A DNA stretch of 64,000 nt from Neurospora intermedia (lineage: Eukaryota; Ascomycota; Sordariomycetes; Sordariales; Sordariaceae). Below the pieces are notes generated by a model. It made no database searches and had not been told where the DNA came from. It saw only the letters and a program-made list of their open reading frames with translations. Within the stretch, counting starts at the first letter, position 1; every line of letters starts with the position of its first letter. Positions 22,033 to 34,508 of the stretch are shown here, piece by piece. The position numbers and the translations under genes are program-made. The stretch spans positions 620,001-684,000 of the forward strand of contig BTPP01000007.1 of assembly GCA_037102815.1 (NCBI GenBank), read 5' to 3'.

Positions 22033-24240
22033 TCAACCGTCCTTACCCACATCCCTCAACTCAACCTCCCCATACATCCCCTGCCGCAGCGTAACCTTTA
22101 TCCCCATCGCAGCTTCATTCCTCAATCCCACCCTTTCTGCCTGACAAATCTTCGCCTTGCTCTGCTGATCAAGCCCATGTGCTATTGCCGCCAAAGCGTC
22201 CTCTTTCCAAGGATCCACGCCGTACATGCGGGTCTGCCAAATGGTAAGCCCAAGATAGAGCGCGCTCGCCACCATGACCGCCACAGGAACGGTGACGAAT
22301 GGCCAACGGATGCAGAAACGGAACTCCCATTTCTTCGTGTCGCTCTCCATTACCCATATCCCTTGGTTCTCGCGGATCCAGGCTGTCATGCTACGGGCGA
22401 CGTTGTTAAAAGTCATGTTGAGATTGGTAGATTTGGCAATGGCTCCGGCGACGGGGTTACCGTAACCGATATCGGCTGTGGCTGGATAAATCAGTGGCTT
22501 GGGGGCAAGAAAGTGGGTGAACCAGTCGATTGTGGAGGCCAGGGTAACTTGGGTGATGTTGAAGTAGGGGAGGCGGTTGGAAGCCGTGGTAGCACCAGGG
22601 TCGTCATGATGCCCGGGGTCGAGACTCGGGGATGTAGCCAGGAGTAAATCAGATCGCGGAAAATCCCATAGCTTTCCATGTAGACCTGAGCCGGCTGGAC
22701 TGCCTAGTGTGTGGTTGAAGGGATGCATCCATTCTTCACGTTGTTTTTTTGTGGTGATGTTGCTTTCCAGATTTTCTTGAGGCAGCAGCGACGGATGTGA
22801 CCACTTGTCCCACGAGTCAAGAACGGATTCATGGAGTATGCCCTTGCTGACGCTCGAATTATATCGGTTGACGCAGAAGGATAATCCGCATTCCATGGCG
22901 AGTGGAAACGTCGTATTCCAAGGCGAAAGGTTGTTGACAAATTCCGGGGTAGATTGAATGATTCTGAAAACAATAAAGGTGGTAGTGAAGTTGGCAAAGG
23001 ATATGGACTCGGACCGGTTGGCTATGACTTTGACTACGGTTTGGTTTGGCGATAAGCTCGTAGCGGCCGATGGTTGATTCGTATCTCCATAAAGCCGCCT
23101 GTATATTGAATTTTCTGTGGGGGGTGTGTATACATTCTCCGGTGGCTTTGCGCCGTCCCAATTGAGAATTTCCAAGCCATATGGTAGTATGTATTGTGTA
23201 TATGTAGTTCCTCCCTTGGGAACTTGCTCTCTTCGGATATGATCTGACACATTGAAGCAACGGCTGCAAATTGCCAATGAGTCGAAAATTTGGAAGGTGC
23301 AGTTGCCGGTCTCGCAAGAGAAGGATGACTGGTAAGGATCTGTTAAGGCCGAGGACTTGTTGACGAATCCATCGTAGACGGCAAGCGTCAAGCCAAAGTC
23401 CGCTATCAGCGCACTTTCCTGAAGGACCACTGTGTCGGGTCCCATTGAGCCATTCTTGTTCGTCAAAGTAATCTGTTTTCCTGTTGTCTGCTCTTCGCCT
23501 ACGCAGATCCTGTTTGATGCCCTGATCTTGGCCCTCGAGCTTCCTGTGAGTAAAATCTCATTTCCAGAGGTGTCGACTATGGCTTGGACGAAGGGGTCGT
23601 ATCCGAACATTACAACCGTTACTAGAGCGCCGAGCGAGGCGAGATGTCTATCAGATCATTTTGTTAGCTGCTGGAGGACAGGTGGCTTCGACCGGATGGC
23701 CCTACAACCCTCGCAAGTGACACAAACCTACCGGTACTTGAGCTTCCAGAGCAGGTGTAAGCTTCCCAAAGGCCCTCGACTTGCTTCATCAAAGGATCTG
23801 AAGACCAGAACGTCGTCTTCTCTTTGTGAAAACCAATTCCACTTTGCCTGCCCCAGACAGGGCGTGATGGCGAAGGCAAGAGAGGTGCGAGAAATCTGTG
23901 CCAGGGTCGATATGATTGTGCCCAGTGACAGGTAAAGGGGCCACGATTCCAAGGGCTTACCGTCGAAGAAGTAAAGAATACCCAGTGTCAAGGCCAGGGA
24001 GAAACAGCTGAGTGTCATTGCTGCTATCTCCCAGAACCAGGAGGATCCCCATCGTTGCCACGGGCTGTACTGGGACAGCTGTGTGTTGCTTGGCAGGATT
24101 CTCCGAGGAATGATTTTTTGCGGTATGATGCAGTCCTGGTGCGCTTCATATTGGCCAAGTGGGAGACAGTCCTGGGTAGAGGATTCTGGGGACAGCGGAG
24201 TGGAGTCGGATGGTTCGTATGTCGAAGTGTGTGAATTCAT
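22033..24240 (-). CDS. DUF3176 membrane protein
   Basis: Two exons on the minus strand (24240-23732, 23647-22033) with an 84-bp intron encode 707 residues. The N-terminal domain is typical of fungal DUF3176: WFWEIAA (about 68), KPLESWPLYLSLGTIISTLA, SRTSLAFAI, LGQAKWNWF, FDEASRGPLGSLHLLW, then after the intron HLASLGALVTVVMFGYDPF. Three hydrophobic helices are in this part and one more near the C-terminus (FVTVPVAVMVASALYLGLTI), giving a large Cys- and Asn-Xaa-Ser/Thr-rich loop of over 350 residues between them, probably outside the cell or in a lumen. The biochemical role of the family is unknown; fungi usually have several paralogues. Splice sites are canonical and keep frame. Confidence 0.9.
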
Positions 24241-25235
24241 GCCTCTAGTGGTATTTGCAAGAGAGTTTGAAACCGACTTGGGATGGGAAGTGCGAATGGG
24301 AGGGGATGTTCAAATACAGATTCACGGACGAAGACAGGTCATGCCCAGCAGGCTATGCGCACCCTGCTTGGTATGAATCGTTGTGCAACGTCGGAAGCCG
24401 CAATCGCCCAAATTGTAACAATGATCTCAGCCACAGCGAATGAGATTGGCAAACTGTTGTGTTACAAGCGAACGAGCCTTGAGATGGTCTGCATCGCCAC
24501 AGTACTCGTGTCTCACAAGGAAGTCAACTGATGGGCTTGCTGGCTGAGAGTATTGATCGCCCTTGTATCACACACCAGATGCCGGGGGTGTTGAACCATT
24601 CCAAGGACTCTCGAGGTCCAATATGGTTTGTATTTTGGCAAGATCCAGATGTCAGTAATGATAGGCCACGACAAACCGATATATGATGGAAAGAAGATGG
24701 CAACGCGGATACTACTGACGTTCCCTTGATATTGTAGTCTTGATGGATATAATGGCGTACTCGGCTTGAAGGTTTCATTAGCATTTGTATGTGGCCGATA
24801 CGAGATTCAAATGGAAGATGGTGGCAGAAGGGTCCCTGGTAGAAGGAAAATTGGATACTCACCTCTATGGACTGCAATGAACTTTTCAGCGCGCTCTTCT
24901 CAAGAGAGGCACTCACGGTACCACTCATGATTGCTGTTTCCTTCTTGGTGACGCCACGACTTGCAAGTTGTATGCTGGAAACTGGCAGGAGTGGGGCAAA
25001 GTTGTTAAGAAAATGAAAGAACATCTCAAGAAGAAATGGGGTCATTGTCAACCTAGCGCCCATCCGATTCGTCGCCCTCCACTCACTGGATATCGCGGAT
25101 ACTCAAGCGCTGAGTTCCTGCATGATTTGACGATGGATGAAAGGAGCGGAAGCTTGGCTATTTCTTCTCTTTCGAGCACAAACACGATCGCTAAACGTGC
25201 TAAGCGATGACTCCCCCGAACCCCCTACTTCCATA
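24241..25235. other. Intergenic region between two minus-strand genes
   Basis: Promoter side of the DUF3176 gene and 3' flank of the monooxygenase gene. A 179-codon ATG frame (25063-24524, minus) lacks any domain and looks like chance. Confidence 0.45.
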
Positions 25236-26808
25236 CTACTTAAGCTCAAGAGGCAGCGGTACCGCCTCATCCACAATCTTCACCTCATGCCCCCAAACCA
25301 TGGGCTTTTCTACCCTTTCTCTCTGACGGGCCTTGGCCAACACCTGGCGCGCCAGCTGAATCGCTTGATTACCTTCGCTTACCAGGCTTCGCTGGAGCTC
25401 ATCCATCTTGTGCCGGAGGACGTCGATCGGCTGATCTTTGTTTTCGGCAAGAAGCTTGGATAGGCCGACTGCGTCTTTGATTGCGTGATTTGCACCTTCC
25501 CCGCGAGCTGTCCACAAGAAAGAACAAGCAAAGAAAAACCTGGTTAGCTCTCCCTCTCGGCAGTCTGAATTTGCAAGTGGTCGTAGTAGAAGATTTGAGC
25601 AGAGAGAGGACTTACCTGGCGTCATCGGATGAGCGGCATCCCCGATCAAAATGACCCTATTGACTGGAGGGATATCCTCAATCAGGGCATCGTACCAAGC
25701 CTGGAGGATACTATTGTCAGTGAACCTGAAAAATTCCCCTCGGTTTGCAAAATGTTGTTCCATCACAGTCAAGACATACCACCACCTTCTTCAAGCCATC
25801 CACCTCCGTCTTTTCCACCGTGACTCTGAACTTGGGATCCAGCGCCTGTATCCTCTCCTTCGACTTCCGCAGCCTCTCTTCCGCCGTGCCCGTCTTGACC
25901 CAGTGATCATCGCCCACCTCTCGACTTTCCACCATCATCCAGTAGTAATCCCCATAGGATCCATCGTCGCTGACGCGATTGAGACCGCTGAAGAGGATAA
26001 AGTCCGGGCCATACGCGACGTAGCACGAATAAGCCAGTTGAAGCTGACGTTCCATATCAGCACGGTTAAGTCGACACTCGCCCATGGTGAGCGTCGAAGA
26101 GGTTGAGACCTCCAAGACCTCCGAGTTGGGTTTCTGGAGAAAATGTGGGCGGACTGTGTTAATAGTCAGCCATTTCACCATCCACATCCGTTTCATCACC
26201 ATAGTCATAGGAAGATGATGAGCACAAACCAGCACTAAAAGTCCCATCAGCCCCAATGAGAATAGTCCCCTCGGCATGTGTCCCATCCTCAAACCAAACC
26301 GTCACCTTATCCTCCCCCTCCTCGATCCTCTGCGCCCGTTTACCCCACTGGATATCCAAATCGCGAGCCAAAGCCTGCCTCAGCCGTAACCTGTGGGCTC
26401 GCAAGCAAGGTGTTTCCGGGCTATCTGTCACGTACCCTGCCCGCCCATCCGGAAAGAACATGGCTAGACATGACGGCAGCTGGAGAGGAAGGAGGTGGCA
26501 TGATGATCGGACGGATGAAAAGACTTCATCAGGAAGAGAGCCACCAAAGAGCTTTTCCGGACTGCATAGTACCAGGTATGTATGTCAATATTTATTTTAG
26601 GTATGGTATGGCCACCGGAAGGTAGCGTAGGGGGTAAAGGGTGAGGTGTTTACTCGTGAAGTCCAACGGCGTATCCTTGGCCTCTTGATTCAGCGCTGGC
26701 GTCACGCTCAAAAATCTGGAAGCTGATGCCCTGCTTGCGAAGACCTTGGGCAAGTGTTAAACCACCAAGGCCGGCACCGATGATCAAGACGTGCAACTCG
26801 TTGTTCAT
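25236..26808 (-). CDS. FAD-dependent monooxygenase (PHBH/salicylate hydroxylase type)
   Basis: Five exons on the minus strand (26808-26654, 26561-26230, 26153-25780, 25700-25616, 25507-25236) encode 405 residues. The start is the first ATG; the frame further up has only non-ATG codons. The dinucleotide-binding motif VLIIGAGLGGLTLAQ is at residues 7-21 with the acidic end ERD near 35. RLRLRQAL precedes the GADGTFS motif (about 155-161), and the second FAD motif GDAAHPMTP starts at G307, continuing over an intron into ARGEGANHAIKDA. These define class A flavin monooxygenases that hydroxylate aromatic or secondary-metabolite substrates with NAD(P)H and oxygen. Donors GTTTGT (intron 2) and the phase-forced acceptor of intron 3 are the least certain. 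Substrate unknown; no cluster partner is seen. Confidence 0.88.
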
Positions 26809-27591
26809 GGTATAAGGAATTGTTTGTGCCCGCAAAGAACGGTGAGAATGAGAACACGGGTTGAGAGAGAGTGATGCTGAGCGTGATGAGGATCCGTGTC
26901 TGGCCCAACCCGGCGCTTTCTATGTATGGAATCCAGCTCCGACACTCATATCCACCTCGGCTTCCCGGATACCTACCCCTCCTTCGAATCCACCGGCGAT
27001 CCATACCGTGCAGTGCCCTCCAGTAGAATCGTGCGACATTCCTTGGGATCGTTGGTTTGCTGCAGTAGCATTATATCGCTTGTAACCGTGTGTGCCTGTT
27101 TCCGAACTGCCCCTCACCGACGGTGTAACCATTTAACGCCGATGGATACCCTGGCTGTCCAAACTCCTTACCATAGTTTACCTGCACCGAAATAGCCACG
27201 TGGCTACCCATACAAGACCGAAAGGTAGTACCAGGTTTGATATTTAAGCAAAGAAGAAAAAATCAAAAAAATGAACATGAAAAAGGGAAAAAGGGAACAA
27301 GGTGGTGAACATAACACAAGCGGCGGGAAGATCCCCCAGTAGGAAGTCATCCGAAAGCGTCCAATCAAGGCTGTTTTGACCGTCACTGTGCTCACACATA
27401 TTTGGAAAGAAAAAAAGAAAAAAGAAACCTTGACATTTTTTTGTTTCCCCAACGCCGTCTAATTGCCGTCGTTTGAACAGGAACACCCATGATGAAAAAC
27501 AAGGGAAGGACGAGCTATAAGAACTCGGCACAAGACACTGATATCATCGCTCCGTGTAACGACTGCCCGCTTTGTAGATAACATCTTCAGG
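26809..27591. other. Intergenic region
   Basis: Promoter of the monooxygenase gene and the 3' flank of the Zn2Cys6 gene, with an A/T-rich homopolymer-like stretch at about 27,245-27,445. No gene seen. Confidence 0.45.
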
Positions 27592-30328
27592 CTAGAGTTG
27601 ACCCATGAATCCCCCACTTTGGTAGAATCGCATCTGGTGCTCTCGCAGGTCCGCCCAGCTCCTGAGTTCCATCTCTTCATCCTGCGGAGTCATGGTCCCG
27701 TCACCCCGGTCCGTGTTCCCTGGTCCAGTCTTCTCCAGCCTCATGAGAATGTCTAGAAAGCGGGTGAGAGGCTCTTGGGCCTTGGTGGCCATGGGCCCCT
27801 TCCTTCCAGGAGCATCGTGGACGAGAGTGGAAGCCACCTGGCGAACCTTATTGATGAAGGATGCGCCATTGGGCTCCATGTTGCGTTGAGAGATGGAAGC
27901 CAGCACGACAAGGAGGTTCTGGACAATCAGCTCACGCTCGGCTGTCATGTTCTCGTCAATAGGATCAGATAACTCCTCTGTAGCAGCGTGTAAGGCAGCA
28001 GCCGCAACGCTCTTATTACTATCATGGGAAACTCCATTGCTACCGTTGACCCCATTTTCCACGGCCGTGACGGCAGCATATGCTTGTGCTGCTTGATTGC
28101 GGGTATGTTCGCGATGGGCATCGCGAAGGTTCAAGTAGCGTTCAACAAAGTATGAGCGTGTTGCGACCTCCGAAGCATAAATATTTGCCTTTTGGATCTC
28201 ATACTGAATTAGACGCCGACCATGATCGTTATTGACGATATGCCGGATGTCTGAGGCCGGCTGATGTGCAGGATAGGCGGGTGGGCAGTACTGGAATCCA
28301 CTGTCGCTAAGAGCGCTACGCGACGCCGGAATTCGAGATAGCTCACTCAGGCTTGTTGGCACACCGTCGGCGGGATTGCTGTCCAAGTCTAGAGTGAGTT
28401 CTGGGGGCATGCCTTCCATCACCTGCTTCACAGCTTGCACGCAATCTTGTAACATGACCTTTTGATCCTGAAAGGGTAGTGTTGAGAGGCCGTATGATAA
28501 CTCGATGCTGACCAACGGGTTCATGGTCATGTAAATCTTTATGGCCTGAACGAAGCCAGTCAGACGTGACACGACAGACGGGGGCTGCACCAGGATTTGG
28601 GAGGGCAGAATGAACTCGTCGTCCACCTCGACTGGGAAATCGGGATACGGCTCGGCAGGTGTCGGTGGAGGGAACACTACATCGCCACTGGGCCCGCCGA
28701 GCTGCATCATTGAGCGGACACCCAGAAACAGGACCCAGAAGACACGCTTGCCGATCTGGTCCTGTACATGATCAAAGGCAGGGCCCCGGTAGGTGACTGC
28801 AAAAAAGTCACGCTGTTTATGGTATCCCAGTTCTCTGATGATGTTGCACGTTTCTGACATGAAGCGGCGACACACCTTCCATTGCAGAGTGTAAGCAGCA
28901 GCCAAGCCGAGGAGATAGCTGGTGACAGCGTCGTAAACCGTCATGTCTTCTCGGTTATAAAAGTGAGAACCACGGGCTTCCATGGCCACCTGGCGACATC
29001 GGTCGACGAGATAAATGGCCTTGGGGAACAGATTCAGGCCATGCTGTGACTTGAAATGCAACCGTGCGGTCCTGGGAAAGGAGGCAACCAGGCAGCCAAC
29101 CATGCTTGCGAGTAGGGCCAGAAACTCGCGGCTCTTTTGGTCTTCACGGTTGGCCAGTTGCTGACGGAAGGTAGGCTCGTGAGGGAAGGGCGTCAAGGGG
29201 TGGATATAGGTGAAGAAGTCGTCAACGAGGAGAACCAAGACGGACCATGGGGCTATCGATTCGGCATCGAGCATAGTCTGAGTCTGCCCATGCGCCTCTG
29301 AATGGCCGCCTCGCGGGTTGCCGGCGATGGAAATCAAAGTCTGGGCGGCGTTGTGAGGCTGCGCATGGTGGCCCATGTTGTTCGGCAAGGCAGGTTCGAG
29401 TCGCGGACGCTTCGCGGCTCTGGCAGCCTCTGCATGCCTATTGGGAGGGCCTCGACGCCTCATTTCCCGGTTAAAGGTACAGTCGACCTGAAGATCGCGA
29501 CATGGCCGACAAGGATGAGTCTCATCACACTACAACATGAGAGCAAAAGGTCAGCTCTATGACATAGGCACGTAAGAGTTCTGGATAGCCCGGCGTTACC
29601 TTGACTTTCCTTGAACTGCACAGGTCACAGGCCCTCCGCAGGCGAGTGGTCTTGGACTGGGGTTTCGGCGTGGTAGCGGATGCTGGAGAAGGTGTCTGAG
29701 AGGCCATTGGAATTGCCTGTGTATACATGGCCACTGCTTCAGGCGGATATGATTGAGGGTTTGCAACGTTGCCTGGTTCAATGGATGGTTGTGGTGGTGC
29801 TTGGCTAACGGCGTCGGGAGCAACTACAACGGCAGATTGAAGGGCTTGGTGGTCATCATGGTTGGCAGAGGCATGATGATGGGCGGCAGCGGCAGTGGCT
29901 GCTGCTGCAAGGACAGTGGGGTGAGCATCGACATTGAATGACGGCAAAGATATTGTCGAGGATTCTTGTTGTGGTTGTGATTGTGGTTGTGTTGGAGGAG
30001 GAGGAGGATGAGGAGGCAGTTGATGGTCAGTCGATTTGGGTTGTTGGTGGGTTGGTGGGTTAAAGTGCCCGCCGTGGTGCTCTGTGGAGACAGCGCTTGT
30101 AGCTGTAGCACTACCGGCAGCCGTCGAGGTAGATGTCGAGTTGGGTGGTCTTGATTCTGTTGCCTGCTGGTGATCAGAATAGTGGCCAGTCGAGTGACCA
30201 GTTACTATATTTGATAGCCTTGCTGCTGTCGCATTACCAGCAGTAGTAGTAGCAGTCGTGGCATTTATATTCGTGGTAGTGGATGGAGATGTTGTCAATG
30301 GGGGAAGTGGAGGTTGTGTTATCGACAT
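27592..30328 (-). CDS. Zn2Cys6 fungal-specific transcription factor
   Basis: Two exons (30328-29600, 29529-27592) with a 70-bp intron inside the zinc cluster encode 888 residues. The first 225 residues are a low-complexity Thr/Ala/Pro/His/Gln region. The binuclear cluster runs C234-X2-C237-X6-C244-X5-C250-X2-C253-X6-C260, split between C237 and C244 by the intron, and is followed by the basic linker REMRRRGPPNRH. The fungal-specific middle homology region (PF04082) spans roughly 340-640, opening with DDFFTYIHPLTPFPHEPTF. Another disordered segment and a short C-terminal region end the protein. Such factors bind CGG-type sites and control catabolic or biosynthetic genes. I do not recognise the ortholog by name. 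The start follows a non-ATG upstream extension. Confidence 0.93.
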
Positions 30329-32598
30329 TCTGGACGAGGGGACGGGACCTGCCAACGGAGACCTGGCTTGTGACTCGGTACACTCATACACTAGAAACCG
30401 TCGTGAATGAGTTGCGTCGATGTGTGGAAAGGTGAAAGGGCTCCACAAGAGCTCTTACTCATAAGAACAGCGGATGATAGGCCCTGCTCGTCCATGACAA
30501 AATTGAAGAGACGGGCATTTAACCGTGGTCTTGGCAGGCCATCAGCCAATTGCGCCAAGCGAAAGATCACACGAATTTTCGACAGAGTGGTGCTACTTCC
30601 CATACCTAGCTACAAAGTACAAAAGACTGCTATAAATCTATTTGTTTTCAAGAAAAGAGAAGTAGAAGCATTAAAACGATGTCCCTGGAATCTATGTATT
30701 AGTGATGACGTATTCTGTGAATTATCACGACTACTATCATATCCTAGAGGTATTTAGCCAGCCAATTACCTAGGTCAGCAATGGTATCAGGAACGAATGC
30801 CACGTGACTTTACCGGAACAAGCCGACCATTCATTTCAGTTCTCCACATAACAGCCTCTCGCATTGGTCAATTCCTGCTCATTCCAACTGTTCCTTCCAA
30901 TGTCACTTCCTGTCGTCCTTGCGGTTGCAATAATCATCGACTCTCAATTGCCTTCAAAATGAGCTCTTGACAGTTGATACTAATGGCAGTCCATTTAACC
31001 CCACGTCGCCGTTATCGGCCATCTTCAAAACCAATAAAAGGGTCTCAGTATACGTACAAACTGAGCGATGCACTGGCGGACTTGACCCCGACAAGGGCAA
31101 ACCCCAGAGGCCCAGACTCCTCCTCGAGAGACCGAGGCAACTTGAGCATTGAACCAGGGCAGCCAATTGTCTTGATCCAATGGTGGGATCGACGGAACGA
31201 ACCCCGGGCTGTTCACGGTTACGATCCCGCCTTTCCGCTCTTTGAAAAGACCGTGAGAAGCCGACCCTTTCTGTTCCGTCTGCGGACGCACAAGCACACA
31301 AAGCTGAACAGACAGGACCTGGCCAATTTGCACCACATCGTAACATGCTCTGGAAGCGAATCCCGATTCCACGAGGTCGTACTCGGTCTACCGGCAGTTA
31401 CCGAATGAGGGTTAGGGTTTCTTTGAGTCACTCAGCTATCCATCCAAACGCCCCGGAAGTTGTCCCTGGACCCCTGATAGCGCCCCGATGCTCCTCCCCC
31501 ATCCCCTTGCTCACATCCCATCGAATGTCAACCTGCCGTGATGGCTTCCACTTCTCAGCCGACGCTAGGCTGTCGACCACGAATGAGTCGTTAATCTCAT
31601 TGTAACCTTTGAGTCATGGCAGTCAGCCGCAAACCAACGGGTAGGCCGACGATCTCAAAGTCAACAATCCTAATTCATCACGGATTCTTGCTTCTTCGTC
31701 TCGCCGAGACCGGGCACAATTACGGTAGCCTACCCACATTAGTCTTCCTCGGCAAGCATCCGTGGGGGTGGACCCCCACAACCTCCATGTCCTACCCCCA
31801 CCGAAAGACCAACAGCTCGACGATAGTACCAGACCGAGGGAGGTCAAGTTTTTGAACTCATGAACATTGAGAAGTTACATGAATATCCAGGTAATCGAGG
31901 CGTGGATGACAATTACATACCAAACACAGCTAGATACACCACCATCTCCACATCGATCCACGATATACATAGAGTAGTCTCTCCTATCGACAGAGTAGTT
32001 ACACTTCACTACACCTTGGTGATCAGTGTACTTAGTGTACATCACCCCCCGGTACAGGCCTTGTGCCGCACATGGACATTCAGGGAATATTTTAGCGAAC
32101 GGAGCAACGCCGCTCTGTCTCATTGGTTAGACAAAAGTGGTCTGCATTAGACATAAGGCGCGTCGAATCCTCAAACCCCACCTCCACCAGTCTTCTCGTT
32201 TTCTGTATCGTCTACACACCACGGCCAGCCCTTTTCGTCACCTACGGATCCGGCGCTACCATCAGAACTACTTACGTAGGAGTCAGCAACCGGCGGCCTA
32301 GAGAAGGCTTGACGGACCATTAAAGGCTGGTACAACTCATCTTCCATTCGTTCCGCCCCGGGCCCCATTCCGAATCAAGCAAGTGGCTTTTGCCAAACGT
32401 CTCAAAGGAGTCTTCAACCCTCTTACCAAGTACTCGCGAACCGTACTATTGCACGCCTCCGACTTTCTGGAAGCCCGCGGGAAGCAGACAACTTTTGTTT
32501 CAACCTAGAGATTGGTGCTTTTCGACTGCTGATTCATGCCTTGGCCCGCTTCAAGTTCGTCAGACCTGGCCCGTCGGCTACCGGATCCGGCCTGCGCC
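30329..32598. other. Divergent intergenic region
   Basis: 2.3 kb between the divergent Zn2Cys6 and Clr5 genes. I find short frames only. It includes AGGGTTAGGGTTT, a telomere-like motif, at 31408-31420. Both promoters must lie here; an unrecognised short or noncoding transcript cannot be excluded. Confidence 0.45.
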
Positions 32599-34508
32599 AT
32601 GGTTAGCTCGGGAGCCATCCATTCCAAGGAGGAATGGGAGACATGGAAGAAAACAATCACACATCTGTACCTGTCCGAGAAGAGAAAGCTCCGAGATGTG
32701 AGGGAGATCATGATACAGAAACATGGGTTTCGCGCGACGTGAGTGGAGATCCCAAGTTTTACGCACACCTAAACCACCACGGTATGCAATGGCTGGCGGA
32801 GTCTGACTTGCAGTTACCAATGTAGCATACACCAGTACAAGATCAGACTCCAGCAATGGGGCCTCGAGAAGAACAACAAGGTAAGATAAGCAAGTTCCGG
32901 CTGGTACGGGTAATTATGGCCCAGCTTTGCTCACGCGGACGTTTCGTTTCCTAGGAGAGTGACATGAGATACATGTCGGCCAAGGCTGCTCAGAGAGCTG
33001 CTCAAGGCAAAAAGTCGGCCTTTCGCGTCAGGGGCAGAGAGATATCACAAGCTGAGCTCGACCGATACTGGCATCGCAAGCATCATGGCCATCAAAAAGG
33101 TTCTTCTGCAGGGATCGGAGAAGACATTGACCTGTCCTCCATGCCGGAAGAAATCGAGTGCTACACGCCTGCGAGCAGTCGTCCAAGCTCTCCAACTCCG
33201 CCCAGTCTGGACCCCCCACAGCCGCCCGAGGCAATCTACCGGGATTCCGCCGTTGGGACCAACCAGTCTGGCGGGACACCTATTGACACGCCTGTCTATA
33301 TCACGACACCCCCAGCAGCGCTGATATCACCACCCAGAACAGAGCTGGTCAGCCCTACGAGTGTCAAACCAATCAAATCACGACCTGAATCACCTCCCGA
33401 AATTCTGCTCCTACGACAGCAACAGCGGAGGAAACCACCAAATGTGAAGACGGAGGAGGAGTCGCCCGAGAGCAGTCCCGACAACTGGCGCCGTAAGCGC
33501 AAACTCACCGATTTACACCCACTCACACCACCAGGACACCTCCTCTCGGTCCAGACGGTGGTAACAGGCACGCGTAACTTTTACGTCCGTTTCGTGCACT
33601 CGCAGGTAGACGCATCGGACGTGGTCAAGCAGCCGCCGCACTGGAACCTGCGGCGGTTCTACGAACTCGCCCTTTCCGTATCTGCGCAGCTCTCTCTGCC
33701 TCAATGGAACGATCAGCGCGACAGCATCGTGACGCTCTACAACGACACGCTCGACCAGATCCGACCCATCATCACGCCCGACCCGAACCCGCTGCTGCTG
33801 ACGTGCATCTTCCAAATCTGCTGCCGCTTCTGGCAGGACGGCAAGGCGCAGGCGCTGCACTACCTTCTGAGCTACATTCGGCATGAGGTCGGCCAGATCC
33901 ACGGGAAGTCCCATCCGCTGTACGTCATTTGCGGCTCCCTGTTGCGCAGCCCCGAGGTGCTCTCGGACTTGGTCGTCACCGGCCTCCGCTGGGCGGTCAA
34001 CGGGCTGGCGGAACGGCTAGGCGAAGAACACCCGCAGACGCTGGCGGCGGCGCGCGGACTGTACTCGGCTTATTACGCACAGGGGGACATGGTTTCGGCG
34101 AAGCGGTACATGGTTGCGGCCGTCGAGCTGGAGGAGAAGTTTCACCCGCAAGACATTCACGGCCGACTGGACTTGTTGTTCAAGGTCATTCATTGCGAGC
34201 TGGGCATGAACGACATTACATCGGCGCTGGAAAACCTCAGAATCGTTGAGAACACGATCGATAGTCTGCCGGGCGCGACCGATTGGCGGGTGCAGATGTG
34301 CTACTTGAGGGCGAAGGGCGAATTGTTGAGGCAGCAGGGAGATCCAAAAGCAATCGATGTGCTGGAGGAGCAGCTGAGGTTGGCGAGGGAGAGTAGCCCG
34401 TTGCAGACTGGTTGGTGGGCGTTGGTGTCGGCGGAGAAACACCTGGAGTATGCGAGAAGGTCGGTTAGGACGCAGGACAGGATGGTGCCTTACCTGGTCC
34501 CTTGTTGA
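32599..34508 (+). CDS. Clr5-domain protein with TPR-like C-terminal half
   Basis: Three exons (32599-32738, 32826-32880, 32955-34508) with introns of 87 and 74 bp encode 582 residues. The Clr5 domain fills the first 66 residues: SKEEWETWKKTITHLYLSE, then VREIMIQKHGF, and over the intron QYKIRLQQWGLEKN. This domain, named after a fission yeast silencing factor, is common in filamentous fungi and thought to bind DNA. A Pro/Ser-rich linker (about 110-250) follows. The C-terminal half is helical with TPR-like pairs (GEEHPQTLAAARGLYSAY, GDMVSAKRYMVAAVELEEKF). An in-frame ATG at 32536 would add 21 residues; I prefer 32599 because its context GCCATGG is better. Likely a nuclear regulator. Confidence 0.85.

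Noticed and set aside
24524-25063. 179-codon ATG frame on the minus strand between two genes
   Set aside because: No domain or convincing signal, a possible intron donor inside it, and no supporting context. Could be a chance frame in a promoter region.
32098-32185. Possible tRNA (TTGGTTAGA and GTCGAATCC resemble D- and T-loop sequences)
   Set aside because: The T-stem and anticodon stem do not pair, and no acceptor stem can be formed.
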